Assembly (NCBI RefSeq): GCF_002995745.1
Contig: NZ_PVXQ01000025.1
Location: forward strand, 1 to 49,331
Direction of reading: 5' to 3'
DNA: 49,331 nt
DNA from: Clostridium vincentii
GTDB lineage: Bacteria; Bacillota; Clostridia; Clostridiales; Clostridiaceae
Below are positions 44,140 to 49,331 of this stretch, one piece after another; the stretch's first letter is position 1, and every line of letters starts with the position of its first letter. The notes below the pieces were generated by a model. The model was not told the DNA's origin. It made no database searches and worked only from the letters and a program-made list of their open reading frames with translations. A program made the position numbers and the translations under genes.

Positions 44140-45529
44140 GATTAAGCACAGTTTGAGAACTAAACTATCCTTGTCGATACTATTTGTAGTCTTAATCACT
44201 GTTGCTTTAATTAGTATACTTTCAAATTTCTTTATTCAAGGACAATTTAAAGATTATATGTCTAGACAGCAGGAAAAAATTCAAGAAAAAATGGTAGATA
44301 GTATAAGTAGAGAATATGATAAGACAAAAAATTCATGGAATATAGATCAGGTACATATTATTGGTATGGATGCCCTTTATGACAAAAATATTATTAAGGT
44401 CTATGATTTGCAAAATTCTGTAGTATGGGATGCACAAAAGTTAGATAAAGTTACCTGTTTAGCAGTTATGGAAAATGTTACTCATACTATGATGACAAAT
44501 TATCCTAATTTGAATGGAGAATTTACTTCTAAGACTTTAGATATTAAAGATGATGGCAAAAAGGTGGGGACTGTTGAAATTAATTATTATGGACCATTTT
44601 TTTTAGAGGAGAATGACTTTGAATTTTTAAGTTCTCTTAATACTATTTTAATTGGAGTTGGTTTATTTTCACTTATATTTTCAGTTGTAGTTGGAGTTAT
44701 AATGGCAAAAAGATTAAGTGACCCTATAAACAATGTAGTAGACACTTCAAAACAAATATCAGATGGATATTATAATGTAAGAATTAAGGAAGAGACAAAT
44801 ACAAAAGAGGTAGGAGACCTGATATCTTCTATTAATAATTTAACTTTTTCTTTAGAGAAACAAGAGAAGTTAAGAAAACAACTTACTGCGGATATTGCCC
44901 ATGAGTTTAGGACTCCTCTAACTACGCTACAAACTCATATGGAAGCAATGATTGAAGGAATTTGGAAACCTGAAATCTACAGACTTGAAAGCTGTCATGA
45001 TGAGATTGTTAGAATAAGCAAAATGATAAAGGATCTTGAAAGTCTTGCAAGAGTAGAAAATGATAACTTCAAGCTTAATAAGACTGAAATAAACCTTTTA
45101 GATATTATAAATAAAGCTCTTAGTAATTTCGATGTTGATATTAAAAAGAAGAGTATTCTTTTATCTATTGAGGGAGGATGTTCAAATATTTTTGCTGATG
45201 GAGATAGAATTAATCAGGTACTAATAAATCTTATATCTAACGCAGTTAAGTATACTAATGAAGGTGGAAATGTGAATATTAAGATATCGGAAATAGATGG
45301 ATTTGTAGCTATTAGTATAAAAGATAGTGGTATGGGGATTTCACAGGAGAATATACCTTTTGTATTTGAACGCTTTTATCGTGGAGATAAGTCTCGTAAT
45401 AAAATGACTGGTGGTTCCGGGATAGGACTTGCAATTGTTAAATCAATTATAATGGCTCATGAAGGAAAAATTGAATTGACAAGTGATTTAGGAAAGGAGA
45501 GTTGTTTCACTATAAAATTACCAAGATAA
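44132..45529 (+). CDS. Sensor histidine kinase of the metal operon
   Basis: A membrane histidine kinase of about 465 residues. Two membrane segments flank an extracytoplasmic loop of about 140 residues that contains HTMMTNYP. HAMP, HisKA (DIAHEFRTP) and HATPase (NLISNAVKYT, DSGMGIS, GGSGIGLAIV) domains follow. The start is unclear: GGAGG (44128-44132) lies inside the end of the regulator gene, GTG 44132 touches it, and the codon at the ideal distance of eight bases is ATT 44141. No ATG is near. The N-terminus IKHSLRTKLSLSILF matches other kinases when started there. It overlaps the regulator gene in either case. Confidence 0.88.
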   Translation: MIKIKHSLRTKLSLSILFVVLITVALISILSNFFIQGQFKDYMSRQQEKIQEKMVDSISREYDKTKNSWNIDQVHIIGMDALYDKNIIKVYDLQNSVVWDAQKLDKVTCLAVMENVTHTMMTNYPNLNGEFTSKTLDIKDDGKKVGTVEINYYGPFFLEENDFEFLSSLNTILIGVGLFSLIFSVVVGVIMAKRLSDPINNVVDTSKQISDGYYNVRIKEETNTKEVGDLISSINNLTFSLEKQEKLRKQLTADIAHEFRTPLTTLQTHMEAMIEGIWKPEIYRLESCHDEIVRISKMIKDLESLARVENDNFKLNKTEINLLDIINKALSNFDVDIKKKSILLSIEGGCSNIFADGDRINQVLINLISNAVKYTNEGGNVNIKISEIDGFVAISIKDSGMGISQENIPFVFERFYRGDKSRNKMTGGSGIGLAIVKSIIMAHEGKIELTSDLGKESCFTIKLPR

Positions 45530-45531
45530 AT

Positions 45532-45566
45532 ATCGTATTATTCGAATGAATGTACGATGTTTTTTT
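45532..45566 (+). terminator. Terminator of the metal operon
   Basis: ATCGTA (45532-45537) and TACGAT (45553-45558) pair, with additional A-T pairs inside, and GTTTTTTTA follows. It lies two bases after the kinase stop. The stem is short, so efficiency may be moderate. Confidence 0.6.
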
Positions 45567-45602
45567 ATGTAAAAAATTAGATGGAATAAAGTTATAAATT
45601 GA

Positions 45603-45644
45603 TTGACAACAGGTAGTAGAGGCATTATTATAAGACTTATAATA
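45603..45644 (+). promoter_or_regulatory. Promoter and palindromic operator of the ROK gene
   Basis: TTGACA (45603-45608) and TATTAT (45626-45631) are 17 bases apart. A 19-base palindrome with one unpaired central base, TATTATAAGACTTATAATA (45626-45644), begins at the -10 box and covers the start site. That is the expected layout for autoregulation by the ROK repressor encoded next. Confidence 0.7.
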
Positions 45645-45675
45645 AGTGATATAAAAATGAAAAGAGGAATAAGTC

Positions 45676-46686
45676 ATGAAACAAACTATAAGTAATACAG
45701 CTCAGGTTAAAAGTTATAATGTTGGAATAGTTAAGGCGGCATTAAAGTCATTACCAAGTGAAACTAAAACAACTATTTCCAGAGTTACAGGACTTAGCGC
45801 TGCAACTTGCAATACAATTTTAAATGAACTAGCCTCTAGGGGGGAGATCTTAGAAGTAGAAAGTGAATATTCTAATTTGGGAAGACCTGCAAAGGTTTAT
45901 AAGTTTAATGAAAATTACTCATATATATGTTGTATTTATATGAGCTATGAAAACAAGGAAAATATTTTAAACTATGCTGTGGTAAATCTTTTAGGAGATA
46001 TTATAAAAGAACAGTCTATGGTAAAAGAACGTATTGATTATGATGAGATAGAAAATCTTGTCCAAGAGCTTATACATCAATATAAGAATATTGAAGCAAT
46101 AGGAATTGGTATACCTGGTGTTGTAACCAGAAAAAATGTTGTTGATATTTGTGATATTGAAGAGTTGGCTAATTGTGCTTTAGCAGAACGTTTGACAGAT
46201 AAGTTTGGGAAATATGTCTTGATTGAAAATGATATGAACTCAATTGCTTATGGATTTTATCAAGCACAAGAATATCTGGAGGAAACATCTATAGCAGTAG
46301 TCGCCTTTTTAAAAGAGAATTGGCCAGGCTCAGGAATTATTGTGGATGGGCATATTGTTCGTGGAAATACGAACTTTGCAGGAGAAGTTTCATATCTTCC
46401 CTTCGGCTGCACATATAATGATCAGAAGGAGTTATTAAATGATAGGAATGAAAGTATTCAGATTATATCAAAAACTATATGTTCTTTGGCGGCCATTATT
46501 AATCCAGAAACAATTGTAATGACAGGAACGATACTAACAGAAAAATTACTTGCGGAAATATGTAGCTTAGTTAGTGAAATTATTCCAGAAAAACATATGC
46601 CACATATCCGTCTGGAGAATAATAGTAGTAAATATTATTTAAAGGGTTTAAGTTCTATGACTTTGGAATATTTAAACAAGCAATAA
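45676..46686 (+). CDS. ROK-family transcriptional regulator
   Basis: A 336-residue ROK (NagC/XylR-type) regulator. An N-terminal winged helix (residues about 12-70, TTISRVTGLSAATCNTILNELASRGEI) is followed by the ROK domain with AIGIGIPGVV near residue 142 and LIENDMNSIAYGFYQAQ near residue 185. The usual CxCGxxGCxE zinc motif is missing: only LPFGCTYND is found, so zinc binding is probably lost. It lies upstream of a broken MFS transporter and a PHP phosphoesterase, suggesting control of sugar or sugar-phosphate use, but the effector is unknown. Confidence 0.86.
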   Translation: MKQTISNTAQVKSYNVGIVKAALKSLPSETKTTISRVTGLSAATCNTILNELASRGEILEVESEYSNLGRPAKVYKFNENYSYICCIYMSYENKENILNYAVVNLLGDIIKEQSMVKERIDYDEIENLVQELIHQYKNIEAIGIGIPGVVTRKNVVDICDIEELANCALAERLTDKFGKYVLIENDMNSIAYGFYQAQEYLEETSIAVVAFLKENWPGSGIIVDGHIVRGNTNFAGEVSYLPFGCTYNDQKELLNDRNESIQIISKTICSLAAIINPETIVMTGTILTEKLLAEICSLVSEIIPEKHMPHIRLENNSSKYYLKGLSSMTLEYLNKQ

Positions 46687-46689
46687 TTT

Positions 46690-47212
46690 ATAGAATAGTT
46701 AAAGAAGATAAAGAGGAACAGAAAGAGAAAGAAAGAGCTCCGAGTATGAGGCCTTTAAAAATACCGGGTGTGAAATTAGCTTTGGTTTCTTTTATATTCT
46801 ATTGTGCAACTGAATCTACAGCCGGGTTATGGGGAAGTAGTTATTTAGTTAATTATAAAGGGTTATATGCAACAGATGCTTACAAATTATCTGCATTATA
46901 GGGGCTGGTTGCTTATTATTGCCTTTACCAATATATTTTTCAATGGTTGGTTTAATTCTGGTAGGTCTAGGATGTGCACCAATTTATCTTTGTATGATTC
47001 ATGAAACACCTAGCCGATTTGGTAAGGCTTCATCACAATCAGTTATGGGACTACAAATGGGATTTGCTTATATGGGGAGTGCGTTTTTGCCACCTATTTT
47101 AGGTTTTATTGCGACTAAGACAAGCGTAGTAATCTTTCCATACTTTTTACTATGCTATATGGTAATTATGTTAATAGGTTCTGAAAAACTTAATGAATTT
47201 ATAAAAAAATAA
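46690..47212 (+). pseudogene. MFS transporter remnant
   Basis: Only the second half of an MFS transporter remains. The first frame reads KEEQKEKERAPSMRPLKIP then VSFIFYCATESTAGLWGSSYLVNYKGLYATDAYKLSAL before a TAG at 46899. After a deletion and frame change, GCLLLPLPIYFSMVGLILVGLGCAPIYLCMIHETPSRFGKASSQS and further membrane segments run to 47212. There is no start codon and the six N-terminal segments are missing; the remnant begins right after the ROK stop. The 97-codon ORF from 46919 is a piece of it and not a gene. Confidence 0.85.
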
Positions 47213-47230
47213 TAAAGATGGAGGGTTAAT

Positions 47231-48124
47231 ATGAGTTATGTAGATTTGCATATGCATTCAATTTATAGTGATGATGGAGAATTTCAACCTAAGGAATTAG
47301 TAGAGTTATGTTTAAAGAAAAATATTAGATATTTTTCTATTGCTGATCATAATAGTACAAAGGCAATAAGTGAGGCGGTAGAGTATTGCATGGATGAAAA
47401 TATAGAAATAATTCCAGCAGTTGAATTAGATTGTACTATTGATGGAGTTAATTTACATGTGTTAGGCTACGGCATAGATTATGAGAATAAAATATTCAAT
47501 AAAATTGAAGAAGATATTATACAACAAGAACAAGGTGCATCAAAAAAACGTATAGATTTAATTCGCCAATTAGGAATAAATTTTTCTGATAAAGTTATCC
47601 AAGGTTTATCTAAAAACGGTGTAGTGAATGGGGAAATGATTGCTGAAGCTGCAATGAAATTTGATACAGAACATAAAGATCCTTTATTGAAACCTTATTA
47701 TGAGAATGGTTCAAGGAGTGATAATCCTTATGTTAATTTTTATTGGGACTATTGTGCACAAGGCAAACCAGCTTATGCGAAGGTGAATTTTATAAGCTTA
47801 GAAGAGGCAGTTAAAATTATTGAGGATACGGGTGGAATAGCTGTATTAGCACATCCTGGTAATAATGTTCATGAGAACGGAGATCTATTGGAATCAATTA
47901 TTTCTTGTGGGATTAAAGGAATAGAGGTTTATAGTAGTTACCATAAGGAAGAGCAAGTTCAGTATTATAAAGAATTTTCATTAAAAAATAAATTAATATT
48001 AACTAGCGGTAGCGATTATCATGGCAAAACTAAACCTAGTATTTCAATAGGAAGTTCAGAATGTGATAATAATGAAAAAGAAATTATTTCAGAATTAAAA
48101 AAATCATTAAATATGAAAAAATAA
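47231..48124 (+). CDS. PHP-domain phosphoesterase
   Basis: A 297-residue PHP-family metal-dependent phosphoesterase. Motifs are YVDLHMHSIYSDDGEF at the start, FSIADHNST near residue 38, VELDC near residue 65, GIAVLAHPGN near residue 201 and LTSGSDYHG near residue 259; together they supply the His and Asp ligands of the trinuclear metal site. The pattern is that of YciV/RNase AM-like or 3',5'-nucleotide bisphosphate phosphatases, but many such proteins act on unknown phosphates. The gene follows the MFS remnant by 18 bases with AGATGGAGGG before the ATG. It may once have formed one unit with the ROK regulator and transporter. Confidence 0.87.
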   Translation: MSYVDLHMHSIYSDDGEFQPKELVELCLKKNIRYFSIADHNSTKAISEAVEYCMDENIEIIPAVELDCTIDGVNLHVLGYGIDYENKIFNKIEEDIIQQEQGASKKRIDLIRQLGINFSDKVIQGLSKNGVVNGEMIAEAAMKFDTEHKDPLLKPYYENGSRSDNPYVNFYWDYCAQGKPAYAKVNFISLEEAVKIIEDTGGIAVLAHPGNNVHENGDLLESIISCGIKGIEVYSSYHKEEQVQYYKEFSLKNKLILTSGSDYHGKTKPSISIGSSECDNNEKEIISELKKSLNMKK

Positions 48125-48154
48125 AGAAAATTATAAGCATGTTTTAATATGTAT

Positions 48155-48210
48155 ACACGCTCTTTCTCTTAGATATAATTTAATATTTAAGAGAAAGGGT
48201 GTGTTTATTT
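48155..48210 (+). terminator. Terminator of the PHP gene
   Basis: ACACGCTCTTTCTCTTA and TAAGAGAAAGGGTGTGT pair over 17 positions with two wobble pairs, and a TTATTTTTT run follows. Confidence 0.85.
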
Positions 48211-48214
48211 TTTA

Positions 48215-48802
48215 AATCCAGTAGCAACAGTTTTTTTCAGGACTAAGTATTTTATTTATTATACTTGCTGTTGCTACTAAATTAGTATTAGGTTCTTATA
48301 CAAAGAAAGTGGGAAAAAGACAAATTTACCGTCTTTGAAAGCCTCTGGTGCGGATGCATCATATGATGTAATCATGTCAGCTGTAACATTAATATCAGAA
48401 ATTATCTTTAAATTTGCTGGGATTTCAATAGATGGATATGTCGGAATTCTTATAGATTTGTTTATCATATACTCGGGGATTCAAATGATGAGAGAGACAA
48501 TATCAAGTATTCTTGGTGAGCGTGCAGATAAGGAGTTAGTACAATCTATTAAAGGTGAAATTATAGAACATAAGCCTATTTCAGGAGTTTATCTTGCATA
48601 ATTATGGACCAACAAATACATGCATTTTTAGTAGATACAGAAAAGAAAGTTTTGTCTTTTGATGCAGTATTTGATTTCGATAATGAAGATGATGAAAAAC
48701 TTAAGAAAAAAAATAGAGGAAAGATTAAGAATTGAGTATCAAGGATACCAGATAATAATTCAAGTGGATAAAGATTATGCAACTGATGAAAGTTACAAAT
48801 AG
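48215..48802 (+). pseudogene. Cation diffusion facilitator (CDF) pseudogene
   Basis: Pieces in several frames match the C-terminal two thirds of a CDF metal transporter. They read NPVAT at 48215, then VATKLVLGSYTKKVGKR, then SLKASGADASYDVIMSAVTLISEIIFKFAGISIDGYVGILIDLFIIYSGIQMMRETISSILGERADKELVQSI, then HNYGPTN, TEKKVLSFDAVFDFDNEDDEKLKK and IEYQGYQIIIQVDKDYATDE. Several indels separate them, and about half the gene at the 5' end is lost, cut off at the terminator of the PHP gene. CDF proteins export Zn, Co, Fe or Mn. Confidence 0.83.
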
Positions 48803-49173
48803 TAAAACTTAATCGAATATATATTTAGTGAGTTTAATTTCTTAATTGTTAATGTTAATATTATCATTTGCTCTCTCAAAGGGTCGCAAATATAGAGGTG
48901 GGGAGTTAGATAAATTTTTATTTTATTACAGTTTTACTGCTCGTGACTTAGGAATTGGATATAATAATGTATATTTATACAAAAACTACTCCTAGTGTAT
49001 CAATGTGAGGAATATGGATAATAAGTCCGAATTTACATGTTTTATGTACTTAAGTTAGTTTAAATACGACTCTAGTACAAGCTATACAAATCATATGTGT
49101 TAATATAAGTCTTGTCGCTAAGACGGCCCAGAAAACAACAAGAAATACTAGAAAATAAATGTCAAAAAGGTTG
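48803..49173. other. Gene-free stretch before the rRNA promoter
   Basis: About 370 bases with no reading frame, tRNA or repeat that I can support. It is a typical AT-rich upstream region of an rRNA operon. Confidence 0.6.
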
Positions 49174-49202
49174 TTGACAGGTCGAAAACAGAGTGGTAAG
49201 AT
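49174..49202 (+). promoter_or_regulatory. rRNA operon promoter
   Basis: TTGACA (49174-49179) and TAAGAT (49197-49202) are exactly 17 bases apart, about 115 bases before the 16S rRNA 5' end. The leader contains GGTCTTTGAAAATTGAACA (49234-49252), which resembles the boxA-like leader sequence found before clostridial and bacillar rRNA genes. Confidence 0.8.
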
Positions 49203-49317
49203 AGTGAAGTCGCTTAAGGGTGGCAAACAAATTGGTCTTTGAAAATTGAACAGATATTAATTAAGTTAAAAACCAGCAATTCTTTTTTATGAGTAAGTTT
49301 TTGAGTAGATTAAACTT

Positions 49318-49331
49318 TTTATTGAGAGTTT
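49318..49331 (+). rRNA. 16S rRNA, first bases only
   Basis: The window ends in TTTATTGAGAGTTT, which matches the 5' end of clostridial 16S rRNA just before the TGATCCTGGCTCAG primer site. Only about 14 bases are present, and the exact mature end cannot be fixed. Confidence 0.8.

Noticed and set aside
48335..48601. 88-codon ORF as a small gene
   Set aside because: It is an internal piece of the CDF pseudogene; matching fragments continue on both sides in other frames.
1..49331. CRISPR arrays, insertion sequences and prophage genes
   Set aside because: I saw no regularly spaced repeats, transposase reading frames or phage structural genes, so the accessory character is due to gene loss and not to a visible mobile element.

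Overview
The window looks like a chromosomal segment of a low-GC Gram-positive anaerobe, most likely Clostridium in the strict sense. Evidence: very AT-rich DNA, strong AGGAGG-type ribosome binding sites, UvsE, PTS sugar operons with an EIIBC plus phospho-hydrolase layout, rubrerythrin-like proteins, and a 16S rRNA 5' end of clostridial type at the right edge. The species cannot be named from the sequence.

Layout. (1) 242-10625: a nine-gene same-strand operon for a cellulose-type exopolysaccharide. It carries a VTC-domain protein, DUF4956, a CotH kinase-like protein, a small membrane protein, an AlgI-like MBOAT O-acetyltransferase, an AlgJ/AlgX-like SGNH protein, a membrane-anchored ComEC-like metallo-beta-lactamase, a BcsA-type synthase with an intact PilZ domain, and a membrane-anchored GH5 endoglucanase. 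No BcsB is recognisable. (2) 10648-12914: a DUF523-DUF1722 protein and an AI-2E family permease. (3) 13579-21084: a secreted TIM-barrel protein divergent from a second exopolysaccharide operon (glycoside hydrolase with CBM9-like tail, unknown anchored protein, HEAT protein, GT2 synthase, ferritin-like protein). (4) 21347-28536: an accessory zone with a decayed PAS-GGDEF gene, uvsE fused to DUF1722, a frameshifted extradiol dioxygenase gene, a secreted discoidin/GH18-like protein, a ferritin-like/GNAT pair, a YczE/YitT-like membrane protein and an internally deleted EAL-HDOD gene. (5) 28664-32735: two SHOCT proteins around a two-component system with a Met-rich sensor, then an NlpC/P60 peptidase. 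(6) 32744-36910: treR / treB-treA trehalose locus. (7) 37099-41229: scrR / scrA(broken)-scrB sucrose locus. (8) 41446-45529: DUF2318 protein, HMA-TauE/SafE-cupredoxin fusion and a second two-component system, likely a copper or metal-handling operon. (9) 45676-48124: ROK regulator, MFS remnant and PHP phosphoesterase. (10) 48215-49331: a cation-efflux pseudogene, then the rRNA promoter, leader and first bases of 16S rRNA.

How it fits together. The two polysaccharide operons each contain a processive GT2 synthase and a membrane-anchored hydrolase. The first also has machinery that would O-acetylate the polymer, plus a VTC/DUF4956/CotH module whose role is not established; that module is the best candidate here for an undescribed system. 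The synthase keeps its c-di-GMP-binding PilZ motif, while the only two c-di-GMP-related genes nearby are both broken. Six genes are visibly damaged in 49 kb (PAS-GGDEF, dioxygenase, EAL-HDOD, scrA, MFS, CDF), so this is a region of recent gene loss; a few of the homopolymer frameshifts could be assembly errors.
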